Part shown: positions 48,799 to 60,694 of the stretch, piece by piece
Layout of the letters: every line of letters begins with the position of its first letter
Numbering within the stretch: position 1 is the stretch's first letter
Assembly: GCF_000004075.3 (NCBI RefSeq)
Contig: NC_026658.2
Location: 20,448,075-20,512,074 of the forward strand
DNA: 64,000 bases
Direction: 5' to 3'
Source of the DNA: Cucumis sativus
Taxonomy: Eukaryota > Streptophyta > Magnoliopsida > Cucurbitales > Cucurbitaceae
Position numbers and translations under genes: made by a program
The notes under the pieces: generated by a model
What the model was told of the DNA's origin: nothing
The model's database searches: none
What the model saw: only the letters and a program-made list of their open reading frames with translations

Positions 48799-50132
48799 TG
48801 ATTAATTGATTGTTTAGACTTAATACTTTCGTGTGTGTGTAACCCATATGCAATACGTCACTAAGTCAGGTAATCGTGTGTAATGCGCTCACTGTAACTC
48901 TCTATATAGCATGCTTTGATTATAGGCGATGAGTCATGGTCATGACCATAGCATGTGAAATGGTCAGTATGTACCTTTTCATCAAGTAATACTTAAGTTC
49001 TCGTTGAATACAAGTTTTCCTATTGCTTGTTCAAGTGCAAGCGAAACAATAGGTTTACCTACATGATCCAGGATCGAACACTGAGAATTTATTTTAGTCA
49101 TTACTTCTAGGGAATTACTCATTAATTGGGCAGTAAAAGAATTATCTACTAACGTATAAAAGAATCAGAAGTAGAATTAAAACTACTTATATACGCCTAA
49201 AGAATCTGTAAAGGGGGCTAGCTAGATGCGAAATGGAATTGTATGCAAACTAACTTGTATGTGAGAAAGAGTGAAGAAAGGTCAATGCACTATTAGGCGG
49301 TTAAGCAATGCAAGAGCTTTGATGCGATTTAACTTACTCAACCAACTTATGATTAAGGCGTACTCCTATCAAAGTATTAAACGTCATACATAGTCTCCTT
49401 TCAGGATCTACATGACTAAGTCTGAGTAGGTGAAATATATCTAGGAGCATTCACTTATAACACTTATAAAACTCTGTGATTAAGAACAACAACCTCTCAA
49501 ACGCTTAATGTCCACACTTGTTTGCCTTTCGGTATACAAATGTTGGAAGTTATCTCGCTCAGGTGGATTTATTGCCAAATTCGTCCTTGTGCGCATTATC
49601 CTTATCCTTGCTACTTGCCCTCTTGGATAGTAGGCGATTGACACTAGCCAAGCGATGAATATATATAGCTTAACTAATGCAATAAGCATTATAAGCTAAA
49701 CTTCTTATCAAGAGCTTATCACAAACCTAATATTGCTAATAACACATTGACAAGTGAGAAGTTAAGAAGTGATGGATTGAAAAGGGTCTGTTGCATTGCA
49801 CATCATCTCCAACTACCACCCTTGTCTTCTAGTGACCCTTCCTCGCATGATAACTTTGTTCCTCATTTAGGGATGATAATCGCTAGATGAGTTTTTGGTT
49901 ATAGTCCTTGGGCGAAATATTTCCTGTGATTCACTAGTTTCTTTCTTTGTTCATTATCCAACATTTAGACACTAAAATCGAGTGAAACAAACATAACACT
50001 TATGCAAAATATATTTCCAAGTACTTATTCGTTTGCAACACAAGTTACACATTCTGATAATCTTCTTGTGCGTTTTGACTTCATTATTCTAATAAAATGA
50101 GCTATAATAACGGATGTTTATATACGCTGTCA
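48799..50132 (-). mobile_element. Second copy of the LTR nested in copia A
   Basis: Homologous in inverse orientation to 13949-15555: shared 'tgtttagactta' and 'gcatgctttgatt' starts, 'caggtttacct', 'actatccaagagggca' and the 'ctataataa' end. No coding domain. No target duplication was found, and its right end overlaps the TGTCACGCCCC start of the next block, so ends are approximate. Confidence 0.6.
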
Positions 50133-53100
50133 CGCCCCCAAATTTAGAATAATGCTTGTCCTCGATCATTGCTCCCTATTATGCTTGTCCTCGAGTATTG
50201 CTCCCTATTATGCTTGTCCTCAAGCACAATTCCTCCTTAAAGACTCGCCTTCCTCTTTTGCATTTCAACACTTCTCAAAACGCAAGCAAGTTTTCTTCGT
50301 TATTCATGATTTACTCTCATCATGTACTTCTTGCTACGAAAATATTTCTAAGTTCAGAATGTGACAAGATTAGTACTCAAAATATCCTTGTTCATTTCCC
50401 ACAATAAATCTTATTTTCAATTTCAGAAGTGATCAAAATTTTCAAAAAGTATCAAACTTTAACATTATAAATTATGCTTGGAAACATAAGTTTTCATAGA
50501 AATCTCTTTGAAATATTATCACTTGAATTCTTCTTTCAAATTAGTAAAGAGAAATCATAATAAAGTTTTTAACATAAATTCATTTGAGAGAAAAGCACTC
50601 ACAAAACGTTACAAAAGAAGTCCTTCTTCTTCTTCTCGCAAGCCTCTTCTCGTGTAGCTAAATGAGCAACACTTCAACATTTCAACAAAACTTCCATCAT
50701 CCCCTCCTTAGTTACCCAAATCCTCTTATTAATTGAGTCCTTAAACTAACTTAGTCATGCATAAACTCTTCTCAATTCGCCAGCTCCTGCTTAAAACTTT
50801 ACATATGTAAATTTAATATTCAACCTAGTCATGTTTAAGTCCTTAATCTTACACGTTAACCTTTTTCAAATCAGATTTGACATTTTCTTCGCCAGACCTT
50901 GCTTCTCGCCTAACCCAAACTGCGAATAACTTCAACCACTTAACATTTCTCGCAAATAACCTTATCGTGTGGTTATATTTTTACTATAAGAAACCTTGCA
51001 CATGAACTAGCCAACATTTACTCGCATAGAACTCTTATTGTGAACTTAAGCTCCAAGTCTTCCTCGCATACTTCTTCTCCATGAAACACTTGGTTCTTCT
51101 CTCGAAGACCACCCAAAACGTCTAGTCTAACATTGTCAAAATTTTTACTTAACTTATGCGCAGACTTTTTCTCTTCTTATCGCACAACTTCTTTCGTGAA
51201 CTACCCATTAATGGCAAAAACGTATATTTAACCATAAAAGATTTTATCGCTTAATCCTTTTCACAGATTTATTCAAACGCCAACTTCTTAATACTTTAAC
51301 TGAATTTTACTTCTTTACACGAATGAGAAATGAGTCTCACAAGATCACTACTTAAAAAGTGAGAAAACATTTGAATGAATGAGTTGAAAAAACTAGTGAG
51401 TGACGGTTCTATAAAACATGCTTTTCTAAATAGTTATGCACAAATCTTTAGCTTTCAGAAGCATTCAAATAAATGAATAACATTTTATAAACATGTATCT
51501 TGAAACTTTCAGACATTTGAAATACATATTATAAACTTTACTTGATCATTAATCTATAGTATGTCCCTAACATTAAACATGAGTGTTGGTACACCTTACC
51601 ATTAATGAATGAATTCTCTTAACGTAGGCACAATTCTAACTGCAACCTTCTCTACACAGGCATAAGGAATTATCCTTCATTGATGTACAAGGAACATAGG
51701 CTCGTCAACCTTTACATTAGTAACGAAAAACAACTATGTGCACATAAACTGATGATAAAGAGTAACATAGAACATATGGGTATAGATTCTAAAAACGTAT
51801 TTGAAATCTTGAACACATGCTTGCTTTAAATCTCCGTTAGATTTCATATTTATAATACACACTTGGAAATAGTTTACAAATCATGCTTTGTAAATCATTT
51901 ACTAAATTAGTAGCGAAAATATCATTTAGCATATCAAAGCATGTAAGAAAACTATTGCCTTTACATTCATGTTCCTAAATAGATATAAATATATATATTT
52001 CATTCAAAAACTTAAACTTGTGGCTCAACCCCTTAGCCATGAAATCTTTTTAATTCTTCTTGTCCTGAAACAATAATATTTAAGCCTTAATTAACCTTTT
52101 TACCTTATAAAATATTCAAACTTTACTAAAATCGGCAAAATTAAACATAAAAGAAAGCTAAAAAATGGAATTTAGCATGCCTGGCACAGGGCATAACGGT
52201 CATGGATGGCAGGGTGGCTAGCGTGCGCATAACGGTTTGTGTAGTCTGGTCGTATGCTAGAATAACACATGGCTTACGTGTTATGTACATCCTCGAAGAA
52301 AGGCTTGCTACATGGCCTTGGCGTGCGCTGACCCTATTACTCGCATGCTTCAAAGCCCGTGCTAACATCTTTCACCTAACTTCCTCATCTCGCCTTCCGT
52401 GTCACTCGGTCAACCTTCAACTTGGCCTATAATTGTTTTTTCATCAAGAATGTAACCCAACTTTTGAGGTCTATAACTTAAAATTCGTAACTCAAACGAG
52501 AAACCTTCCTCCTATAAAGTTGTTTAGAATTTTCTTAAACATCTTACCTCCAAATTGCAGCTACATATTCCAAGTAATGTGTTTTGTAGCCATCAAGAAT
52601 GTAACATTGCTCAATCTTGTGCAAACAATGACCTTTGGTAATTTAGGTCAGAAGTTGGACTTTCTCCTAAACTCTTTTTAGTTCGAAAATCCTACCTTAA
52701 TAAATAGACTCACTCACAATTCTTTCGGGACTAATATGAGTAAATTTTCACAAGTAGAATGGAAGTTCTGATCGTCCAAAGTTACCTATTTAATATGAAC
52801 CTTGCATGCCTAACTTTTAACACCTCTTACTTGAATGGTTTGCTTCCCACACCTCCCGCTTGCCGAAACATAGGTGTTTGCATGCTATGACACTTGGATT
52901 CCACTTCCACCTCTTGCCCAAAATGCATAAAGCTTCCTTTTCTCGTATGGCTACTCACATGCACACACTCATGCCTTGTTGCACACCTTTTCGTGTGGCT
53001 GTTGCTCGCGTGCCTTGCCTTGGTTGCATGATGAAGCTCACCTAGCACACCTTGTATGGCTACTCACATGCACACACTGATGCATGGCAGGATCGATTGT
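50128..53100. mobile_element. LTR-like sequence (TGTCACGCCCC type), no gene
   Basis: Starts TGTCACGCCCCC at 50128. It has a short duplication ('attatgcttgtcctcgag...ttgctccct' twice at 50.15-50.22 kb) and resembles 8.56-8.68 kb. The rest (50.3-53.1 kb) is AT-rich text with scattered retroelement-like words. 52.86-53.04 and 53.05-53.09 kb share 'tggctactcacatgcacacact'-like repeats. Small open frames show no domain. Confidence 0.4.
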
Positions 53101-53175
53101 TGATAGGAAGTCTACCTTCGGTTATTGTAACTTTGTTTAAGGCAATCTTGTAACTTGGAGAAGCAAGAAGCGAAG

Positions 53176-53510
53176 TGTTGTGGCAAGAAGTAGCGATGAG
53201 GCCGGATCTCGAGACATGGGTTTTGGAATATGTGAGGAAATTTGGCTCCAGAAAGTCCTGTCTGATCTTCATCAAGAATGTGAGACTCCTTTGAAGCTCT
53301 TCTGTAATAATAAAGTCGTTGTTTGTATTGCTAACAACCCAATTCAGCATGATAGAACTAAGCATGTTGAGATCGTTTGACATTTCATCAAAGAAAAACA
53401 TGACAGTGGGAGCATATGCATTCCATACATCCCTTTGAGCCAACAAGTTGCTGATGTTCTCACCAAGGGGACTTCTCAGACCAAACTTTAATTTTTATGT
53501 TAGCAAGTTG
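53176..53510 (+). pseudogene. pol: Copia RNase H C-terminal remnant (element D)
   Basis: A plus-strand frame from about 53176 reads GICEEIWLQKVLSDLHQ, CNNKVVVCIANNPIQHDRTK and HVEIV, then a stop. The same frame continues HFIKEKHDSGSICIPYIP, then QQVADVLTKGTSQ. This is the end of Ty1/copia RNase H: the DNK/AANP and RTKHVEI motifs and the terminal LTKG are characteristic. The catalytic-region Asp in DNK is Asn here, and 'RHFIKEK' carries a stop. The upstream part of pol is missing. A polypurine tract and LTR follow directly. Confidence 0.8.
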
Positions 53511-53546
53511 GACCTCATTGATATTTCCGTCCCAACTTGAGAGGAA

Positions 53547-53760
53547 TGTTAGTTTATGGAAAATTTAGTTATAGAAAGTTGACCAAAAATATATTCTCTT
53601 TCTTTTACGGTTGTGTAACCTATTTAATGTCCTTCATTGTACCATTGTAATTCATTAGAAAATAATAAGAACAATATATCGTAGTTTTTATCGCGATACT
53701 CAGGTTTCCACGTAAGTTGGTTTGTGTCTTTATCTCTACTTTCAGTAATATTTTGAATAA
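53547..53760 (+). repeat. 3' LTR of element D (end uncertain)
   Basis: Polypurine tract 'cttgagaggaa' (to 53546), then TGTTAGTTTATGG, typical of copia LTR starts. AT-rich R-like region with 'gtacattgtaatt' and 'aataataagaac'. No second LTR or target duplication found. Confidence 0.55.
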
Positions 53761-53865
53761 AAAGTTGAGGATATTATCTGGTCTTATATTTTCAGCATTT
53801 TGTCATTTTCTTACTACAAGGATTCATCAGAATATGATGCCGAAGATCAATATGATGATGAGTTC

Positions 53866-54300
53866 TGTTGGAATAAATGGTTATGATTCTTCATGAATTG
53901 ATGTATCATGAGTTGATGTATCATTTCATGAAAAGTTGGAATAAATGTTTATGATTCTTCATGAATGGATGCATCATGAGTGGATGCATCATTTCATGAA
54001 AAGTGTCATTAACTAAAGGACATGACTTTTTGAATGGCCACAAAAAGTCTATAAATAAGTCATTTTGGTTGAGAGAAAAGTACATAGAAAAAGTCATTTG
54101 TCTTCAATAAACAAATTTCTCTTCATATCCACAATCTTGATGTTCGGTAGATTCACAAGGTTTCGTTCGTAGATCTTCTATACGGGGTGCTACACTTAGA
54201 AGAAAGTTGATATGTTCTATCCTCGGAGGCAATTACTCTAAATTCTCAAGCACTAGGGTGAGTAAATTTGTCTTAAGGAGACAATGTGAATTCGTTGAGC
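53866..54300 (+). mobile_element. Copia-type LTR with 68-bp tandem duplication
   Basis: Starts TGTTGGAATAAATGG. Two 68-bp tandem units (53867-53934, 53935-54002) are followed by a TATA box (TATAAATA, 54050-54057), a leader, and a segment ending 'cttaaggagacaatgtg', like the 3' part of many plant copia LTRs. No coding sequence attached, so a solo LTR or truncated end. The right end is approximate. Confidence 0.55.
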
Positions 54301-55490
54301 TCAGATCTATATTTGTGTATGATTTTTTTGTTCACTGTGATAATAATATACCTAGCAATTGATAATCTGTATAACAAGTTCATCGACGATAATGATGACT
54401 ATTCTGGCATGTACTCAACTTCACCTATTCCTAAAAGTGGAGGTAATTTGAAAATTCTGCGAACTTACTATTATACCAATCACTTGGCATTTTTTCCATG
54501 TTGTTTCATTTGTTTCTTGATATTTTTCAAGATATTATAGGCTAGCTGAAGCTATACTTCTATTCAATACCATGGGGCCATAAGAGAATTATAAAAAATT
54601 GAGCCTAATCTTTGTTACTATTCCTAAACCTATTTATCTTGTGAACTTTAAAGGATTAGTACTGGATAGTGAATACCATTTAATCCACGACAATTCTGCT
54701 CATACAATTTGGGGAAGCTTGTGTATTTGTTTTGATAGTATGGGGCCATGTGCCATGCTGAAGTTAGGATTTCTTGATGTTCCATAGTTCTAGCTGTCAT
54801 GGGAACTTTGGATTGAAAGGGAATAGGCGAACCATTCGCAGTTTGATCATTTTTGCTGACATGGTGTCTCTTTCTGTGTTCTGAAGTTCTCTTCTAACTT
54901 TTTTTTTTTTACTTTCTGACTTCTGCTCTATCAAGTTTTGGTAAGTATGTTTACAACTACGCATAAAATTGAAAATTTACTTTGTAGGAAGAGATTTATT
55001 TGAGCATATATGTTGGATCATTGGATGCAAAGTGTATATGATTTATGAAGAATTAGATTTCAAATCTTAAATGTCATCAAACGTGTGGACATATATTATT
55101 TGTACAACTTTCTTGTCATTGTTGCTATATCAGTTGGTTGCGGCCATGCTTAACTGACTTTAATTTATTCGCATATCCTAAGTTTATTTTTTAAATTTTT
55201 TGGCGTTTTGACCTTGATTGATTTTAACTATAATTTCAAGTGTTTGATTCCCTTCCCATGATTTCTAGTTTTAATTGAGGAGTGAAAAGAAACAAGTGAA
55301 GGATGAGAGTGCAGCGGTTAATCCAATTTCTGATGGAGATGAGAAAGATAATTACACAAGAGGGAATTCACTCATTCCCTACTTTAGGGTAAGTAGATGA
55401 GTGTTCCCTTAAATGGTGTCACCAGTTCTTGAACAAAGGACCCTACCCTCTCCATGGCACGACAGAGGTTTCTGTTTATTGGTAGGACCA
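54301..55490 (+). other. Unassigned, with exon-like fragments
   Basis: No confirmed gene. A frame at 54286-54441 reads ...NLYNKFIDDNDDYSG then a GT. A second stretch, 55280-55388, reads EKKQVKDESAAVNPISDG... with a preceding AG and a following GTAAGT. These look like exon fragments of a host gene or captured sequence, but I cannot connect or identify them. Confidence 0.25.
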
Positions 55491-55850
55491 TAAAAAAGTT
55501 GTTCATTGGAGGAGCATTGGTATTTAAGGATTAGAGATAACCCAGGGGTAAAACGGTAAATGGACCCAACTGGTGTTACAAACACTCGTGAAGGACTAAC
55601 TTACTGTTATTGGTCTATATTTGTGGACACAGAAATATATCTACAGTGAGAAGAGTTCAACTGTGAGTCTTTAGTGGAGTGTACACACAGTTAACGAATA
55701 TTGATTAATGTCGTTAATGAGTTTAGCAAATTAATCTCAGATCGTTGTAACTTCTGATCTGTAGGTCCATTAGGTCCACTTCCTAGCTCGTACATGGTAA
55801 TGAGATTTATTTATATTGGTTGTAATTTGAAATGTTCAAATATACTTAGG
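55491..55850 (+). repeat. TGTTGG-type LTR part outside the left arm
   Basis: Shares, in inverse orientation, the 'taggtccattaggtcc' and 'acccaggggtaaaacgg'-type blocks of 47.68-48.0 kb. It continues into the left arm of the inverted repeat at 55851, showing that the arm boundary falls inside this LTR. Confidence 0.5.
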
Positions 55851-57130
55851 GAATTAGTTTAATGTATAGTGATACTTATAATATAAAATTTGTAAAACTT
55901 TATTATAAATTTAATTTTGGATATGATTCAAAATTAATTTATGGGAGATAAAATATTTGAATGAGTTCAAATATTAATGTGAATTGGATTCATATTAAAA
56001 TTATTGTTACGAGAGAAACTTATATTTGAATATGATTCAAATTTAATTAAAGTTAAATATCTTATATTTAACTTAGCTATTAATTAATTGGAGAATTAAT
56101 TAATAATTTAGTTTTATTTAATTAAATTTGATTTAATTAAATTTATAAAATGATATTGCAAAGATATTATATTTAATTATATTAATAACATATTGGAGAG
56201 ATATTTATTCAAATAAGATTTGAATGAAATATTAATTATTAACTAATTGATTAATTGTTAACTAATTAATAGATTTGATATTAAGAATCTCATAATTCTC
56301 TCCTACTCCTTTTCCTATTCCAAGAAAGAAAGAGAGCTATAAATATCTAAAAGAAAACAGTGTTCTTAAAGCAAAATTTATTAAGAAAAAAGCAAAGGTT
56401 TTTTCTCTCTACAAAATGAGTTTCTCTCAAATATCTCTAAGTCTTTTTCCATCCCAATTGGTTTCCACAAACCAATCTCATCCCAGAGGATAGGAAGATC
56501 TCCGACGGATGGTGTCCTAATTTGGAGATTGATTTGTAAATTAAGAGATGTCATCGAAAGTAAGTTCTCGCATCTTATCTTTAAAAGCATACTTAGAATC
56601 TATTTAGAATTTTGATTCTAAAATTTTGCCAATGTATCGGTATTTTAAGATTCTCAAATTAATTTGAGAAACCGTTCTTTAAATTATTCCGCTGCCATAA
56701 GGCTTTTATTACTCTTTGTTCATTCATTTCCTTTAATTAACAAATTAATAAGATCAAAATTATGAATGTGTTCACTTGTTTTTCATTTTATCTTTTTAGT
56801 TTCCAAAATGTTTGTTCTATGATGTATGTACAAAATAATAAATAATCACAAAATGAATGCTTAAATTTAATTAGAATAAACTCACAATACATACTTTTAT
56901 TGAAAAACATACTAAAGTGTTTAAACTGGCCTTATTGCTACTATGCAAAAGGTCATATTATTTATTTTTTTATGTTTTGTTACATTATATATTCAATATT
57001 TACCTTCATAGCTAAAATATAACACATTTAAACTTAAAAGTTTTTTGCAATAGAGCAAAAAGTCTTATTATTTAGGGTTTTATTCTATTACTTTATATTC
57101 ATTCTTGAACATGTCATTTCAAACTCATTT

Positions 57131-57785
57131 TTATGCTTGAATGACAAGGGCTCTTATGTGCAAGCCTCTTTTCCAAACCGCTGCATGGTTGAAGAAGCGA
57201 AATCGGATTGTTCCACTAGTCACACAATCAGGTAGTGTGAATCCACCTAGTGGCATATTGAACCACACATTTGGTTGTCTGCCTGCCAATCCTATTTGAG
57301 ACTCTTGCCTACTCCCATCTGGCAACTCGATTTCAAGGTTTACTGGAAAATTCCATCCAGAGGCGTTGCTTGTTAACATTACTTCAATGTTTGCATTGTA
57401 CCGAATACCTTGTCTGAAATCAGATGCATCCATCATTCCAACGACAATCTAGCCAAGATACTTGAATAAGTCGGGCTTCTTCAGTTGGGTAGCTGCAAGG
57501 TTTTAAATACCATGGTGAGAGAGAACAGTAATAAATAACATATGATTGGAACATAATATATATTCATAAAAGTAGAATCTAATAACTAGCTTATATTTTT
57601 ATGAACGAAAACAAAAGAAATAGATGAAAATGCATGAGATATGAATAAATGAACAAATAAAATTTGAGTTAAAGATTGTACCCGCATAAATTCACGTTGG
57701 CCCAACTCCAGTATCGAGTGTCATTACCCCATGTTATTGTGGCAGCTCTTGGAAATGCCAAAAAATGTGTGCTTTGGCCTGCCAT
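57131..57785 (-). pseudogene. Lec17-like: PP2-type phloem lectin, copy 5 (frameshifted twin of copy 6)
   Basis: Exon 1 is 57785-57682 and exon 2 would be 57492-57131. Splice sites are as in copy 6, with the unusual CGG|GTACAA donor. Exon 2 is 362 nt, one more than in copy 6, because of an extra T/A in the run at 57436-57437 (plus strand 'catcattcca' versus 'catcatcca'). Translation is normal to residue 53 (...WLDCRW), then adds NDGCI and stops at 57422-57420. That gives 58 residues instead of 154 and loses most of the lectin domain. All other bases of the gene agree with copy 6 by eye. It is therefore either a very young pseudogene or a sequencing or assembly error. TATA box at 57890-57883. 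Confidence 0.85.
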
Positions 57786-57882
57786 TAAAATGGTATTTGA
57801 GAGGTATAGAAATAAGGATGAGAATGAGAAAATGTTATATAAAGGTCCTTGATTGGTTACAAGTATGGAGGATATCTTTGTT

Positions 57883-57890
57883 CTTTTATA
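57883..57890 (-). promoter_or_regulatory. TATA box of lectin copy 5
   Basis: TATAAAAG on the minus strand, 105 nt before the ATG, in the conserved core promoter. Confidence 0.7.
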
Positions 57891-58559
57891 TCCATCTATT
57901 AGGGCATTTTAGACCGTTCCAAATGCAACCACTTTTTCGTATCCCTTATCCTTTCTCTTTTTTGTTTATTCCATTTTTCAACATTTTCTTTTTTATATAT
58001 TCTTTTTCATTTAATTACTTTAAATTGTTTTTTTTTGTAATATAAATTAGTTCACTTTTGTATTTTCTTCCTCATAATTGATTATTCAACTCAAATGGCT
58101 CTTCCCTTCCCTATAATTAGTTAAATTACACATATATGGATATGATATTATTTGTTAAAATACCCTTTTTATACAACTATTAATTCTTAAGTAATGTAAT
58201 TATGTAAAATTTATGCATTTAGATGTACAATATAGCATCGTTTAATTTCTATATGGCTCCAATAAATATTATTTTCGAAAAGTCAATAACTCGTTCTTTC
58301 CATGGGTCTCACTCCCTCTCTCTTTATATTATTTAATTTTCAAAATCAAACAATGAAAGCATTAAACATTCATGAAAATGTATTCTCCTTTAATTTATTG
58401 AGAATATATTTGGAGTATAGATTAGAGATAAAACGTGTGGAAATTAGAAAGAAGTTACTATTGAGTATGAATCATCCATATTCGTAGATTATCAAAGACT
58501 TTATCGATTTGAAGTTTATATTCTTTTTGAAACTCGTGTCCTGGAGATAAGGTTGCTGA

Positions 58560-58836
58560 GATGAAATTTGAATTTTTTTATTATCAATACAAAGGTCTTT
58601 CTAATATATGTTGGTAATGTTTAATCATGAATTTTAATTGTTTTTTACAGCAATTTTTTTTTAATATAAGTAAATATGTGAAACAAGTTTTTGATGACAT
58701 GTTTTGACCATGAAGAAAATTAGTTTTCTTGAGGTTCGACTTTCTTGATGTATGCCTACTTGATGGATAAAAACCATCAAGGTAGACATATTTTTAAGTG
58801 CTTTGTACATCAAAAAATGTCAAATTTGTAGTAGTG
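58560..58836 (-). mobile_element. CACTA-type terminus in the left arm
   Basis: On the minus strand it begins CACTACTACAAATTTGAC at 58836. It is followed by subterminal text including the palindrome-like 'tgatggataaaaaccatca' and 'ccatcaaggtagacat'. Mirrors 60695 onward in the right arm. No transposase. Confidence 0.55.
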
Positions 58837-58998
58837 ATCACATAAACTCCAATTACAATAATTATTGTCTTCTAGTGAACCTTCCTCGTGTGTTGATGTG
58901 GATCTCACCTACAAATTGTACATGCTAGACAAGGTTTTCTCGAGTATCCTTTATGTGAGTTCCTCTGTAATTCACTAGCTTCTTCTTTTGTTCCTAAT

Positions 58999-59650
58999 TG
59001 TAAGACCCAACTTTTTTACTAAGCTGAAGTCATTACTATTTAAATAAATATAGACTTTTTAGTTTTAAATAAAAGAAAATACTAAATTTAAAGAACACGT
59101 TCCAAATATTATTTAAAAAATAAATAAATGAAATATGAGATAAAAGACTAGTTAAAGCTCTATTTAATGTAAAAAGAAATATCTAAAAGTAAACATGAGT
59201 TCTGAAATAATTTTCTGAAAATTAAATACTGAAGACATAAATGCAGTAGAAAACGTAAATTGTCCCCTATGGCGAATCACAGTCACTTCTTGTCATTCGC
59301 CTGTGCCTTTACCTCTTCTAACTTTGTTTGAAAAATTAAACATAGAAAAGAGTAAGTATAAATTTATACTCAGTAAGAGACCCACAATTAGTTCCGCTAC
59401 GTGTCTGTTAACTTTTCCTGTAAGAAAGTATCACATACTATTGTGATCCCAAACACACGCTATCGGGTGGTCCCTAGGGACATATTTGAGCTCTTAGTGA
59501 ACACGAAGGAATCACCCTAATGGAGAGTCAGGCGATTAATTATTATGCTTTAGAACACATGCTATCCAGTGATCCCGTAAGGACACATTTGGGCTCTCAG
59601 TGAACCCAAAGGAATCACCCTAAAGGAGAGTTGGATTGTAAGTGATCCCG
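58999..59650 (+). mobile_element. TGTAA-type LTR (gypsy-like) in left arm and spacer
   Basis: Starts TGTAAGACCCAACTTTTTTAC, homologous to the LTR whose start is at 8342 (minus). Contains a 'gagtaagtataaatttatact' block and ends in two diverged tandem units of about 100 bp (59452-59553, 59554-59650), each with 'acatttgggctctcagtgaac'-like text. No coding domain. Confidence 0.55.
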
Positions 59651-60019
59651 TCGAATATATTTGGAGTATAGGTTAGAGATAAAATCTGTGGAAATTAGAA
59701 AGAAGTTACTATTGAGTATGAACCATCCATATCCATAGACTATCAAAGACTTTACTGATTTGAAGTTTATTTTCTTTTTGAAACTCATGTCATAAAGATA
59801 AGGGTGCTCGATAGCCTAAATTTTTCATATAAATGTATTGTTTGTTTGTTTCGTTAATAAATCATTATCTTCTTCTATTAAATTACATCATTATTGGACA
59901 ACATGGAGGGATCCCAATTCTAGATAATTTGTAATAATAGGATTTATTTTTTTAAAAAAAAAAACAAAAGAGCACATAGGAACTAATTGACAATTAATAC
60001 ATTTTAACTGTCAATTAGT
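59511..60019 (+). repeat. Spacer of the inverted repeat
   Basis: Roughly 510 bp between the arms. It holds the second tandem LTR unit (to 59650) and a third, gene-less copy of the lectin upstream flank (59651-59975: 'gaatatatttggagtatagg' through 'taatcattatcttc'), which includes an empty copia B site at about 59.87 kb. A hairpin closes it. Confidence 0.7.
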
Positions 60020-60022
60020 TCC
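59979..60022. repeat. 14-bp perfect hairpin at the right-arm start
   Basis: GGAACTAATTGACA (59979-59992) and its exact reverse complement (60009-60022) with a 16-nt AT-rich loop. The related flank at 32.52 kb has only the second half of the stem, so the first half was probably copied in place. Confidence 0.75.
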
Positions 60023-60532
60023 TTCGGGTTCACTGAGAGCTCATATGTGTCCTTACGGGACCAACCGATAGCGTGTGTTTGGGATTACAATAATATGTGG
60101 TACTTTCTTACAGGAAAAGTTAACAGACACGTAGCGGAACTAATTGTGGGTCTCTTACTGAGTATAAATTTATACTTACTCTTTTCTATGTTTAATTTTT
60201 CAAACAAAGTTAGAAGAGGTAAAGGCACAGGCGAATGACAAGAAGTGACTGTGATTCGCCATAGGGGACAATTTACGTTTTCTACTGCATTTATGTCTTC
60301 AGTATTTAATTTTCAGAAAATTATTTCAGAACTCATGTTTACTTTTAGATATTTCTTTTTACATTAAATAGAGCTTTAACTAGTCTTTTATCTCATATTT
60401 CATTTATTTATTTTTTAAATAATATTTGGAACGTGTTCTTTAAATTTAGTATTTTCTTTTATTTAAAACTAAAAAGTCTATATTTATTTAAATAGTAATG
60501 ACTTCAGCTTAGTAAAAAAGTTGGGTCTTACA
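60020..60532 (-). mobile_element. TGTAA-type LTR in the right arm
   Basis: Inverse of 58999-59510. On the minus strand it starts TGTAAGACCC at 60532. A 63-codon plus-strand frame at 60047-60238 resembles one at 7874-8065, but this reflects shared LTR DNA, not a conserved gene. Confidence 0.5.
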
Positions 60533-60694
60533 ATTAGGAACAAAAGAAGAAGCTAGTGAATTACAGAGGAACTCACATAAAGGATACTCGAGAAAACCTT
60601 GTCTAGCATGTACAATTTGTAGGTGAGATCCACATCAACACACGAGGAAGGTTCACTAGAAGACAATAATTATTGTAATTGGAGTTTATGTGAT

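Larger units (their letters stand above)
55851..59510 (+). repeat. Left arm of a 3.66-kb inverted repeat
   Basis: Reverse complement of 60020-63678 with only scattered differences. The outer end is gaattagtttaatg at 55851; the inner end is near 'acgaagga' at 59510. It carries in order: an LTR fragment (to about 56703), the lectin 3' flank, lectin copy 5 (frameshifted), the lectin upstream flank, a CACTA end and a TGTAA-type LTR. Confidence 0.9.

Noticed and set aside
50150..50235. Repeated 'attatgcttgtcctc' units as a CRISPR-like array
   Set aside because: Only two to three units, unequal spacing, inside LTR-like plant DNA.
52202..52432. GC-richer overlapping frames on both strands at 52.1-52.4 kb
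   Set aside because: Opposite-strand frames of similar length with no motif, in LTR-like sequence. No basis to choose a gene.
56381..56590. 69-codon frame identical to 62939-63148
   Set aside because: Identity is due to the inverted repeat. The related LTR fragment at 40 kb does not preserve the frame.
60047..60238. 63-codon frame resembling one at 7874-8065
   Set aside because: The likeness follows from shared LTR DNA. The corresponding left-arm stretch and flanks give no sign of a maintained protein.
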